A stretch of DNA of 41,741 bases, taken from NCBI GenBank assembly GCA_029556265.1, contig JAKQFH010000068.1, positions 1 to 41,741 of the forward strand, given 5' to 3'. The notes under the pieces were generated by a model. The model was not told where the DNA came from and made no database searches. It saw only the letters and a program-made list of their open reading frames with translations. The first letter of the stretch is position 1, and each line of letters begins with the position of its first letter. Positions 31,422-38,743 of this stretch are shown here, piece after piece. The stretch comes from Chloroflexota bacterium. GTDB lineage: Bacteria; Chloroflexota; Anaerolineae; Anaerolineales; Anaerolineaceae. The position numbers were made by a program, and so were the translations under genes.

Positions 31422-32744
31422 TTACCGGACGGGTTCCAGGCTGCCAACGAGCGACCAGGGTCCAGTCCAATCAATTTTCACCTGGCGTTCCATACCCGTC
31501 AGGTCTTCTTCTGAGTCGGTGAAGACAATCCGGTTCGTGGGGGTGCGCCCGTACCAACGCCCTTTCAGGCGGTATTCAAACAAAACCGGCACGCTGGTGC
31601 CCAGCAGAGGTTGGTTGAGCTCCCGCAAGATGCCTTCCTGCAAGTCTTCCAAAAGGCGAAAACGGCGCATTTTTTCTTCCGCGGGCACGCTGTCCGCCAG
31701 TTCCCTCGCGGAGTAAGTGCCAGGGCGGGGGGAGTAGCGGGCAAGGTGGGCGACGTCGAGGCGCAAATCCGCCAGCAAATCATAGGTATTCTGGAAAGCC
31801 GCTTCGGTTTCACCCGGAAAGCCCACGATGATATCGGTAGCGATAGACACCCCTGGGATCCGGTCGCGCAGCTTGGCCACGAGGTCGCGGTACTGCTGGT
31901 TGGTATAGCCGCGCCGCATTGCCAGGAGAATACCGTCATCGCCAGCCTGAGCCGGCACTTCGATATGCGGCATCACCTTGGGCAGCCTGGCAACGCTCTC
32001 AATCAGCTCGTCGCTCATCCAATTCGGGTGGGAGGTGAGAAAACGCAGGCGTTTTATGTCAGGGATTTCGGAAAGCGACGCCAATAGCTGCGGCAGGTGC
32101 GGGCTTCCGGGCAGGTCAAGTCCGTAGCGGTCAATAATCTGACCCAGAAGGACGATTTCACGCACGCCCTGGCTCGCGAAGGTGCGCGCGTCCCGCAGGA
32201 TTCTTTGTGCGTCCCGACTGCGTTCGCGACCGCGCCGGAGCGGAATGACACAATAGGCGCAAGCATGCGAGCAGCCGAGCACTATCGGCAGGTTTTCTGA
32301 AACCGCGCGTTCTTCGCCCGCGACAGCCACGCCGAATTCATCGTCGAGCAAGCTGTCTATATGCTGACGCCAGCTGTGAGCCTGGTCGGCTTGCTGACGA
32401 TTGGCGAGAAAATCCAACAGAGGCTGAGGGTCGGACGGGGCGGAAAACACATCGACCCAGGGGAAGCGTTTTTGCAGGGCGGGGTTGCCGTGCACCCCAA
32501 CCAGGCAGCCCATCAGATTGATGACCAGGTCTGGATTTTGCTTTTTGCGGGATTTGAGCGAACTCAGCCGTCCGATAGCTTTATCTTCCGCGCTTTGACG
32601 CACCACGCAGGTGTTCAGCACAATAATATCCGCGTCATCGATATTGGCGGACGGCTCACAGCCCAAATTTTCGAGTGAGCGCGCCAGCCGACGGGAGTCC
32701 GCGACGTTCATTTGACAGCCTGCAGTCCAGATGTAGTATCGCAT
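31422..32744 (-). CDS. miaB: MiaB-like tRNA methylthiotransferase (radical SAM)
   Basis: 440 residues. MiaB adds a methylthio group to i6A37 of tRNAs. N-terminal methylthiotransferase domain with three cluster-binding Cys (WTAGCQMNVADS, NTCVVRQSAEDKA, INLMGCLVG), radical SAM motif GCSHACAYCVIPLRRGRERSR (CxxxCxxC) near residue 157, and a C-terminal TRAM domain. Two normally strict MiaB motifs are altered: LLGQNVNSYG reads LLGQIIDRYG, and the LHLPVQSGS block reads PHIEVPAQAGD. It is therefore MiaB-like with some doubt about substrate. The ATG is 8 nt from a TATAAT box and has no ribosome binding site. Confidence 0.88.
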   Translation of the reverse strand: MRYYIWTAGCQMNVADSRRLARSLENLGCEPSANIDDADIIVLNTCVVRQSAEDKAIGRLSSLKSRKKQNPDLVINLMGCLVGVHGNPALQKRFPWVDVFSAPSDPQPLLDFLANRQQADQAHSWRQHIDSLLDDEFGVAVAGEERAVSENLPIVLGCSHACAYCVIPLRRGRERSRDAQRILRDARTFASQGVREIVLLGQIIDRYGLDLPGSPHLPQLLASLSEIPDIKRLRFLTSHPNWMSDELIESVARLPKVMPHIEVPAQAGDDGILLAMRRGYTNQQYRDLVAKLRDRIPGVSIATDIIVGFPGETEAAFQNTYDLLADLRLDVAHLARYSPRPGTYSARELADSVPAEEKMRRFRLLEDLQEGILRELNQPLLGTSVPVLFEYRLKGRWYGRTPTNRIVFTDSEEDLTGMERQVKIDWTGPWSLVGSLEPVR

Positions 32745-32752
32745 AGCTGCTA

Positions 32753-32758
32753 ATTATA
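32753..32758 (-). promoter_or_regulatory. -10 box of the miaB-like gene, start codon 8 nt downstream
   Basis: TATAAT on the minus strand, followed by 8 nt and the ATG at 32744. A leaderless transcript is predicted. No -35 match. It is back to back with the STAS promoter. Confidence 0.6.
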
Positions 32759-32786
32759 CAGGTTAGTCAGCCGGAGGAGGTTAAGA

Positions 32787-32795
32787 TGATATAAT
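32787..32795 (+). promoter_or_regulatory. Extended -10 promoter of the STAS gene
   Basis: TG-A-TATAAT with the hexamer at 32790-32795; leader of about 35 nt with AAGGA at 32827-32831 before ATG 32837. Confidence 0.6.
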
Positions 32796-32836
32796 GTTAT
32801 CGTTGAAAATCGCTATAGGATGAGCTAAGGAATGCC

Positions 32837-33166
32837 ATGGAATTCACAAAAACAGATTACAAACGCTGTATCGTTGTAAAAGCGGCCGGGCGCTATGACA
32901 GCGCCACTGCCGGAGAACTGGAAAAAGTCCTGACTGATTTGCTGCCCGCGGATAAGGATATTATTCTGGATATGGCAGATATCACATTCGTCTCCAGCGC
33001 TGGTTGGTGGTCCATTATTCGTGTGCAGAAGGAACTCAAGAAAAAGCGCGCGGACCTTATGCTGGTGTCGCTGAATGATAACGTACGGGATTCGATGGAA
33101 TTAATCGGGATTCTGCAGTATTTCACTGTCTATCAGAATCTGGTAGACGCGCTCGGCAATCTTTAA
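32837..33166 (+). CDS. STAS-domain protein, anti-sigma-factor antagonist type
   Basis: 109 residues, a single STAS domain of normal length. Such proteins bind anti-sigma kinases and are switched by serine phosphorylation. The core DIILDMADITFVSSAGWWSI (residues 41-60) aligns with the DSSG block of SpoIIAA: Ser 54 occupies the phosphorylated position, while the preceding Asp is Ser 53. No anti-sigma kinase, phosphatase or sigma factor gene lies nearby, so its partner is elsewhere. It is monocistronic, with its own promoter and terminator. Confidence 0.88.
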   Translation: MEFTKTDYKRCIVVKAAGRYDSATAGELEKVLTDLLPADKDIILDMADITFVSSAGWWSIIRVQKELKKKRADLMLVSLNDNVRDSMELIGILQYFTVYQNLVDALGNL

Positions 33167-33189
33167 GTTCGCGAGTTTGAAATGTGCAT

Positions 33190-33222
33190 AAAAGGAGCTG
33201 TCTGATGAAGGCAGCTCCTTTT
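33190..33222 (+). terminator. Terminator of the STAS gene
   Basis: AAAAGGAGCTG (33190-33200) pairs perfectly with CAGCTCCTTTT (33212-33222), loop of 11 nt, ending in a T-run; 24 bp after the stop. Confidence 0.85.
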
Positions 33223-33345
33223 GCGTTGTTATTTGAAGCGCAATTTCCTGAGGAAGCGGACGCTCACTTTACTGACAGGTGGTTTTGAACCGTCCGATAT
33301 GCCCCAGCCGCGTCTGGCTTCCAAGGGCGGGCCTGGCGCGCGTTT

Positions 33346-35364
33346 TTAACGGATATTAATCTCGTAGACTGCTTTTTCCCGCGTAATCGGGGTCGTGCCA
33401 GAGACAACCAGCACCACTTTTTGCGCTCCGGTGCCTATCGTAAAGCTCAGCTGCGCCTGGTTGTTTTCATCCAGCGGGATAGTTTCCACACTCGGGTTGC
33501 TGCCCAGCGTAATCATGCGAAGCGCGTAGCTTTGCGGAAGGATATTTCCCAGACGCACAAAACCGGCGCTCTGCCAGCCGCCGTTGTCTGTTTCCAGGTC
33601 AGAGGCATAGCCAATCGCGTCCAATCTGAAATCATCCAGCGCCATGCCGTTCCCATTGACGGCCGCGTCGGTCACGTAATCAAAACGCACCTTAACCACC
33701 GAACCCGCAAATTGGGAGAGGTCCACGCTTTCGGGTATCCAACCCTGCGAACTGCCGTTCCAACCGCAGCCGTACGAATTGCCGGACGGGTTATTCGTGG
33801 TGCAGGTGCGGGAATTCAGTATCTGCCAATTCTCGCCGTCCGTCGAAGCGGAAATGAAGACGTAGTCATAGTCTTCTTCCAGGTCGTACCAGGTCCGAAA
33901 TTCCAACCGCGCGCTGCCGCTCACATGGCTCAGGTCAAAGGTTCGCTCAAGCGACATATCGGATTCATCGCCGAGGTTAGACCAGAAGAAAGTATTTCCC
34001 GGGTCTTCCTTAAACGGAAGGATGCTGACCGCCTGAGTGCCCTGAAAGTTGAGCGTGTAGGTGCCCGGGCAAGTAATTTCAATGTAATCCACGCCGTATT
34101 GGTACACGTCTGAAAGGACGGAGGCAGGGCAGCTGGTGAGCTGGCTGCTGGCGCGCGCGTGCGAAGGGGAATAGGAGCGGTAATCGTAACGACCGTTTTC
34201 CAGGGTCGGGTCCAGGAGGTAGTTGGTTACAGCCCAATCCATAAACACTTCGTCGGCTGTGTAGACTCTGCCAGTGGAAGGGTTGACCAGGTTTAACTCC
34301 CGCATGACGTTTTCCAGGCTTACCAGGCCGTTTTCTTTGTGCGCGACCAAAGCCTTTGTGGCGTTTTCGCCGAAGCGGTCCAGGAAGTAAACCATAAACA
34401 GATATGAGGCGCCGTAATGGGGGCCGTTCTCACCGGTATCACCGCCCCAATCGGTCAGCTGCAAGTCCGGATTCAGGAGGTAATCATAATCAAACCCGCC
34501 GGCGTCATATTCATTGACGTGTTCAGCCAGCATGGAAAAGCCTTCATTGACCCAGGTTTCTTCGTTGCGGTCCTGGTACCAGTGAATCATGTGCTGAAAT
34601 TCGTGAGCCATAGTGCCGTAGATGTAGTCTTCCCAAAGCCCGACCGTGTCGGAATTTATAAGGAACATTTCGTGCGCGTTGGAATAGGGGTGCGCCTCGG
34701 GGTGCACTTCATCCGCCGAAGAAAAGTAGCCGGCAATAGAAGAACCCAGCCCACCGGCATAAAGCACATAAAAACGCGGGTCGTCATCCACACCCGGATT
34801 CCATTCCATTCCAAAAAATTCGCGATTGGTGGGGATAATTTTCTGGTCAAACGTTTCCGCCAGGCGCTTCAGGTCGGATTCGCGATAAGACACACCATCC
34901 TCAATCCAGAAATAAATATTGTCACCACGAAAGCGCAGCACCGCTTCTACCTGGAAGTTTTCGTTCGTGTCTGTGTTTGAGACCCAAAAAGTTTTCCGGT
35001 CCCCGACCTCATACGGCGCGTCCGGGTCTGGCAGCGTGGAAGGCACGTCAACTTTGCCGCCGAGGCGTTCTGCCAAATCCACCGGATCATTGACCGGTAC
35101 GATTTCTGACCGGAGCGCGTTCAGGTTTTGCCGCGCCGCGGCTAACTCAGAGCGGGTGATTTTTTCATCCAAGAGGTTCTCCAGCGCACCCGGAGCGGGC
35201 GTCTCTTGGACGGGCAGCACGGGCGTGGGTGTATCGGTGCTGAAACCCCAGCGGCCAAGCAGCGCGCCGCCGGTAAGGGTAAAAAAACAAGCCGCGCAGG
35301 CGCAAAAGAGCACCAGCAGGACGATGATTATCAGGATAATCGCATTGGTTGATAACTTATTCAC
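33346..35364 (-). CDS. Secreted/anchored zinc metalloprotease (HEFQH zincin) with jelly-roll-like C-terminal domain
   Basis: 672 residues from GTG 35364 (AGGGAG upstream). N-terminal signal anchor AIILIIIVLLVLFCACAACFF (residues about 8-28; seen as a single hydrophobic run), a Pro/Thr linker, then a zincin domain: MAHEFQHMIHWY with His 254, Glu 255, His 258, and WVNEGFSMLAEHVN 20 residues on, where the Glu of NEG may be the third ligand. This layout resembles M30 (hyicolysin) and immune-inhibitor-A-like secreted proteases. The C-terminal part (about 430-600) with RTFDLSHVSGSARLEFRTWY, YVFISASTDGENWQIL and VKVRFDYVTDAAVNGNGMALDDFRL is a MAM/jelly-roll-like module found in M6 proteases. The exact family is not certain. 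Confidence 0.85.
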   Translation of the reverse strand: MNKLSTNAIILIIIVLLVLFCACAACFFTLTGGALLGRWGFSTDTPTPVLPVQETPAPGALENLLDEKITRSELAAARQNLNALRSEIVPVNDPVDLAERLGGKVDVPSTLPDPDAPYEVGDRKTFWVSNTDTNENFQVEAVLRFRGDNIYFWIEDGVSYRESDLKRLAETFDQKIIPTNREFFGMEWNPGVDDDPRFYVLYAGGLGSSIAGYFSSADEVHPEAHPYSNAHEMFLINSDTVGLWEDYIYGTMAHEFQHMIHWYQDRNEETWVNEGFSMLAEHVNEYDAGGFDYDYLLNPDLQLTDWGGDTGENGPHYGASYLFMVYFLDRFGENATKALVAHKENGLVSLENVMRELNLVNPSTGRVYTADEVFMDWAVTNYLLDPTLENGRYDYRSYSPSHARASSQLTSCPASVLSDVYQYGVDYIEITCPGTYTLNFQGTQAVSILPFKEDPGNTFFWSNLGDESDMSLERTFDLSHVSGSARLEFRTWYDLEEDYDYVFISASTDGENWQILNSRTCTTNNPSGNSYGCGWNGSSQGWIPESVDLSQFAGSVVKVRFDYVTDAAVNGNGMALDDFRLDAIGYASDLETDNGGWQSAGFVRLGNILPQSYALRMITLGSNPSVETIPLDENNQAQLSFTIGTGAQKVVLVVSGTTPITREKAVYEINIR

Positions 35365-35407
35365 ATTCAGCTCCCTGTTTGCCGCGTGAGCACGGCAGGA
35401 TTGGCAT

Positions 35408-35413
35408 ATTATA
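35408..35413 (-). promoter_or_regulatory. -10 box of the HEFQH protease gene
   Basis: TATAAT on the minus strand, about 43 nt before GTG 35364, with AGGGAG in the leader. Confidence 0.5.
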
Positions 35414-35455
35414 CATCAGGCAGGTGAACGGGTTTGCGCCCAGCATCAGGCTCGG

Positions 35456-35830
35456 TCAGCCCGGAGCCTTTGCCGCGCGGTTCATTGAGACCCTATGCAG
35501 CACGATTTTTCGCACCAGTTCGAGAGGGATGGGCTGTCCCAGTGGGAACTGCACCGCACCTTTGGAGGTTTTATACGCGCGCAATTCTTCGGCAAACGCC
35601 GATACGGCTTCCGGCGTTGGGTAAAAGCCGATATGCTTCGAATGCATTGCAAAATAAACCAGGACTCCATCCTGAAAGAAAGCCGGCATCCCATAGGATA
35701 ATTTCTCTTGCGCGCCCGGGGCTGCCGCGCGAATGGCATCCGTGAGCGCGTTCAAGGCGGCCTGAATTTCAGGCGAAAACCGGGCGATGTATTCTGAAAC
35801 CGAATTTGGGTTTGTTTGGCTTGCGGGCAT
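35456..35830 (-). CDS. DUF1801/YdhG-like protein
   Basis: 124 residues from ATG 35830. The pattern SVSEYIARFSPEIQAALNALTDAIRAAAPGAQEKLSYGMPAFFQDGVLVYFAMHSKHIGFYPTPEA followed by KGAVQFPLGQPIPLELVRKIV is characteristic of the DUF1801 (YdhG/YjbR-type fold) family, whose function is unknown; the reader should take it as a structural family only. It begins 2 nt after the stop of the DinB-like gene, so the two are one operon. Confidence 0.88.
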   Translation of the reverse strand: MPASQTNPNSVSEYIARFSPEIQAALNALTDAIRAAAPGAQEKLSYGMPAFFQDGVLVYFAMHSKHIGFYPTPEAVSAFAEELRAYKTSKGAVQFPLGQPIPLELVRKIVLHRVSMNRAAKAPG

Positions 35831-35832
35831 TT

Positions 35833-36294
35833 TTATATCGCATTCCTGGCGCGCCAATCGAGGATGGCCTGGGTGTGTTCGGGGTAGTGATCGGTGGTAT
35901 TCGCGCGCAGACACAAGAGAAAAGGGCTTTCATCGGCAAATTCTGCCGGGTCTGTCTCTTCCATCAGGCGCAGCAGCTTTTCGTGTACCTTTGTGAGGTT
36001 TTGGAGTACCTCATCCAGAGAATGACGGTTCTTTGCCAGCACCATATACGCGTTAAACCCATCGATTCCGCCAAAGAGCTGAAGGTAATCCGGCGCGGGC
36101 TTGCCCGCCTGGATGTCTGGAAGCGCCTGCAGGGCTTCCTGTTCCCAAGTGGTAACGTGTCCGAGGATGTCTTTGACCGACCAGGTTCCGGTCACGCCAG
36201 CGGTCTTCATTTGTTCCGGGTTGAGGCCCTGAAACGCGCTTAACAGCGCCTGCCAGCTTGCGTTGAAATGTTCCAGAAATTCGATTTTGTCCAT
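35833..36294 (-). CDS. DinB/ClbS-type four-helix bundle protein
   Basis: 153 residues. DinB-superfamily proteins are metal-binding four-helix bundles, some acting as thiol-dependent S-transferases or in DNA-damage and colibactin resistance (ClbS). Seen here: TGTWSVKDILGHVTTWEQEAL with the first His near residue 46, and HYPEHTQAILDW near 137-148 with the closing His pair, both expected metal-ligand positions. TATAAT at 36321-36326 (minus strand) with GAGGG in a leader of about 20 nt gives it its own promoter. The DUF1801 gene follows after 2 nt. Confidence 0.85.
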   Translation of the reverse strand: MDKIEFLEHFNASWQALLSAFQGLNPEQMKTAGVTGTWSVKDILGHVTTWEQEALQALPDIQAGKPAPDYLQLFGGIDGFNAYMVLAKNRHSLDEVLQNLTKVHEKLLRLMEETDPAEFADESPFLLCLRANTTDHYPEHTQAILDWRARNAI

Positions 36295-36320
36295 CTGCCT
36301 GCCCTCTAATAGGTATTGGG

Positions 36321-36326
36321 ATTATA
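36321..36326 (-). promoter_or_regulatory. -10 box of the DinB-DUF1801 operon
   Basis: TATAAT on the minus strand, 26 nt before ATG 36294; no -35 seen. Confidence 0.5.
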
Positions 36327-36386
36327 CCGTTCGCAAGGCAGGCTTCAGCTATCAGTAAAAGCTTGCCGCCGGGCGCTGCCTGGGCG

Positions 36387-36395
36387 TGTTAAACT
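36387..36395 (+). promoter_or_regulatory. Extended -10 promoter of the membrane gluzincin gene
   Basis: TG-T-TAAACT with the hexamer at 36390-36395, identical to the pth promoter core. The GTG start at 36402 is 6 nt further, with no ribosome binding site: a leaderless start is predicted. Confidence 0.55.
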
Positions 36396-36401
36396 ATACG
36401 G

Positions 36402-37688
36402 GTGCAAACATCTTACGAAACAAGCCCTTTCCAAACAGCCTTCCGGCTCACCCTCATTTTTGGGGTGATGCTGCTTTGCCTGGCGGCATCTTCCGCGGCG
36501 GTCTGGAATCCGATTCAGGGCTTGCGGGAATTCAGCCGCAGCGTGGAATTTGACTTTACCGAGTGGACGGTTCAGGCCCTATTCCAAAAAGGTGTGTCCG
36601 CGGCGCTGCGCGCGGAGAAGTTTCTGAGCCCGACCCAGCAGAACTCGCTCATCCGGACTTACCTGGAACAAGTCTACACAAGCGCGGTGTGGAACGCCCG
36701 ACTGGACCAGGCGGTTTCTCAACCTAACCTCGTTGACCGCAAAGTTAAGATTACTGTCGCGCGAGACGGGCTGCGCAAAGCCGAGCAAAGGCTGGCGGCT
36801 CTCTCCCCGCTGACGGAAGCGGTGGTTCAATCCTGCACAGAAAACACCCTGACTAAAATGGGATTTGGGCTGGGCGGTCAGGTGCTGCCGCCAGTGCTTT
36901 ATCAGGTGACGGACTTGCCTTTGAACCTGATTGTTTCCCCCCGGGATGAAATCCGGACAGTTTTTTCCACGAACCTCACTGCCGGTTTAGACACCCTCGA
37001 AAAAGAGAAGATAGAGGACGGAATTTACGGGAAGTATGCGTACTCCGCGCTGGTGGAGCCCATCGGGGGGTTGGGCGCCTACCCAACCATGGTGATGCGC
37101 ACGACGGATTTTAATTGGCTTACCGAGACCGTCGCGCATGAATGGATTCACAATTACCTGACTTTTACACCACTGGGCATGCGCTATGACGCGAACGCGC
37201 AAATGCGCACGATTAATGAAACAGTTGCCAGCCTGTCTGGGTCTGAAATCAGCCGGCAGATGATAACCCGGGATTTTCCGGATTATTCCCCGCCGCGGCC
37301 CGGCCCCAGGATGCGCTCGCGTCTGCCGTCAGAAGGCCAGGATGCCCCGGCGGCATTCAACTTTCGCGCGGAAATGCGGAAAACCCGCCTGCAAGTTGAC
37401 GAACTGCTGGCGGCAGGGAAGGTGGATGAGGCTGAAGCCTATATGGAAGCCCGCCGGCAGTTTTTTTGGACGCATGGTTATCATCTGCGCAAATTGAACC
37501 AGGCATATTTCGCTTTTTACGGCTCGTATAACGACCAGCCCGGCGGCGGCGCTTCCGGCAGCGACCCGGTTGGTCCGGCGGTGCGCAGGCTGTGGGCGCG
37601 CAGCCCCGACCTGAAAAGCTTCATCGCTGCCATCCGGGGCGTGCGCTCTTTTGAGGGCTTGCAAAGGTTACTGGCAGAGCAGCCATAG
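36402..37688 (+). CDS. Membrane-anchored gluzincin-type metalloprotease of unrecognised family
   Basis: 428 residues. One N-terminal membrane helix (LTLIFGVMLLCLAASSAAVW, residues about 16-35). The zinc motif is TVAHEWIHNYL with His 246, Glu 247 and His 250, followed 22 residues later by RTINETVASLSG, where Glu 273 is the likely third ligand, as in gluzincins. The N-terminal 200 residues are helical (VARDGLRKAEQRLAAL). After the active site there is a Pro/Arg-rich stretch and a helical segment MRKTRLQVDELLAAGKVDEAEAYMEARRQFF. I do not recognise a named peptidase family. GTG 36402 is supported by the -10 box 6 nt upstream. Confidence 0.75.
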   Translation: MQTSYETSPFQTAFRLTLIFGVMLLCLAASSAAVWNPIQGLREFSRSVEFDFTEWTVQALFQKGVSAALRAEKFLSPTQQNSLIRTYLEQVYTSAVWNARLDQAVSQPNLVDRKVKITVARDGLRKAEQRLAALSPLTEAVVQSCTENTLTKMGFGLGGQVLPPVLYQVTDLPLNLIVSPRDEIRTVFSTNLTAGLDTLEKEKIEDGIYGKYAYSALVEPIGGLGAYPTMVMRTTDFNWLTETVAHEWIHNYLTFTPLGMRYDANAQMRTINETVASLSGSEISRQMITRDFPDYSPPRPGPRMRSRLPSEGQDAPAAFNFRAEMRKTRLQVDELLAAGKVDEAEAYMEARRQFFWTHGYHLRKLNQAYFAFYGSYNDQPGGGASGSDPVGPAVRRLWARSPDLKSFIAAIRGVRSFEGLQRLLAEQP

Positions 37689-38077
37689 CGCTGGTTTCTC
37701 ACGCGCTGTCACCGGTTTCCTTGGGTTCGCTTTCGGATTTATTTTGGCTGCCGCTTGCCGGTGTAAGTTTTCCGCTCGAAGGCGGCGTCTGAGCGCAAAC
37801 CGACGGAAGTGAGATTCACTCCGCGTGGAACTGCTCCCCAGAACCTGGCATCCCTGCTGCGGCTAACCGCCTGCCGTGGACAGTCAATGAATGAGCGCGG
37901 GCAAAATTGACTGAAAAAACAGGCTGCTGCGCATTACGCAGGCAGACTATTGGCATAGCATACCCTGCGCTTGGTTTCCGGGGACTATCCGGAGGCTTGA
38001 TCCAAATTGTTTCCCATTTCCTGGAAAATTAAGAGAAGACGATTTAACGGTCTTTTTTATGTTAGCGTCAGATAGCT
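37689..38077. other. Gene-free region of about 390 bp upstream of gmk
   Basis: No credible gene. Inverted repeats are present: CAGTCAAT (37881-37888) with ATTGACTG (37906-37913), and a GC hairpin CTGCG/CGCAG near 37926-37941. On the minus strand a short open frame ending at about 37702 reads like a hydrophilic protein tail (ending KETGDSA) but is closed by an upstream stop and has no start. Decayed coding DNA or an unknown RNA are both possible. Confidence 0.35.
38036..38058 (+). terminator. Weak terminator-like hairpin before gmk
   Basis: AAGAC (38036-38040) pairs with GTCTT (38050-38054) and is followed by TTTT. Short stem; it may end transcription from upstream. Confidence 0.4.
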
Positions 38078-38083
38078 TATAAT
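38078..38083 (+). promoter_or_regulatory. -10 box of gmk
   Basis: TATAAT, about 33 nt before ATG 38117. No -35 match and only a weak ribosome binding site (GGGA) in the leader. Confidence 0.5.
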
Positions 38084-38116
38084 CAAGGCACTAAATCGTA
38101 AAAATCGGGATATCTT

Positions 38117-38743
38117 ATGACTTCACCTGTTTTTCACTTTGGCCCTGAACCCTTTACACCGCTGCTCATCGTCATTTCCGGCCCATCCGGGATTGGAAAA
38201 GACGCGGTGGTGCAGGCGCTGCGGGTAAAAAACCCCAACACCCACTTCGTGATTACCATGACCAGCCGCCTGCCGCGTGCGGAGGAACAGGACGGGGTGG
38301 ACTACTTTTTTGTTTCCCGTCAGGAATTTGAGGCGCTGATTGCCTCAGGCGAACTGCTGGAACACGCCCGCGTCTATTCGGATTACAAAGGCATCCCGCG
38401 CCAACAGGTTCGCCAGGCGCTTAACTCCGGTAAGGATGTGATTATGCGCCTGGACGTGCAAGGCGCGATGACCATTCGCTCCTTGTGCCCCGAGGCGGTG
38501 CTCATTTTTTTGACTGCCAACTCGCGCGAGGAATGGATCGCGCGGCTGGCCGGGCGCTGCAGCGAATCCCCCGAGGAGTTCGCGCTGCGCATTAAAACCG
38601 CGGAAATGGAATACGAAAAATTGGACGCGTTTGATTATATTGTGGTCAACTCTGATAACAAACTGAATGAGACGGTGGAGACAATCCAAAAGATAATCAC
38701 CGCTGAACACCAGCGTGTGCACCCCAGGCAGGTGAGTTTATGA
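38117..38743 (+). CDS. gmk: Guanylate kinase
   Basis: 208 residues. Converts GMP to GDP with ATP. The P-loop is VISGPSGIGKDAVVQAL near residue 20, with Asp after the Lys where most members have Ser or Thr. TMTSRLPRAEEQDGVDYFFVSRQEFE (about 54-77) is the GMP-binding region, with R-x-x-R and DYxFV; LLEHARVYSDYKGIPRQQV (about 84-100) carries the Y-x-G-x-P motif; and MRLDVQGAMTIR the distal part. All point to Gmk. Its stop overlaps the rhomboid gene start by 4 nt. Confidence 0.93.
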   Translation: MTSPVFHFGPEPFTPLLIVISGPSGIGKDAVVQALRVKNPNTHFVITMTSRLPRAEEQDGVDYFFVSRQEFEALIASGELLEHARVYSDYKGIPRQQVRQALNSGKDVIMRLDVQGAMTIRSLCPEAVLIFLTANSREEWIARLAGRCSESPEEFALRIKTAEMEYEKLDAFDYIVVNSDNKLNETVETIQKIITAEHQRVHPRQVSL

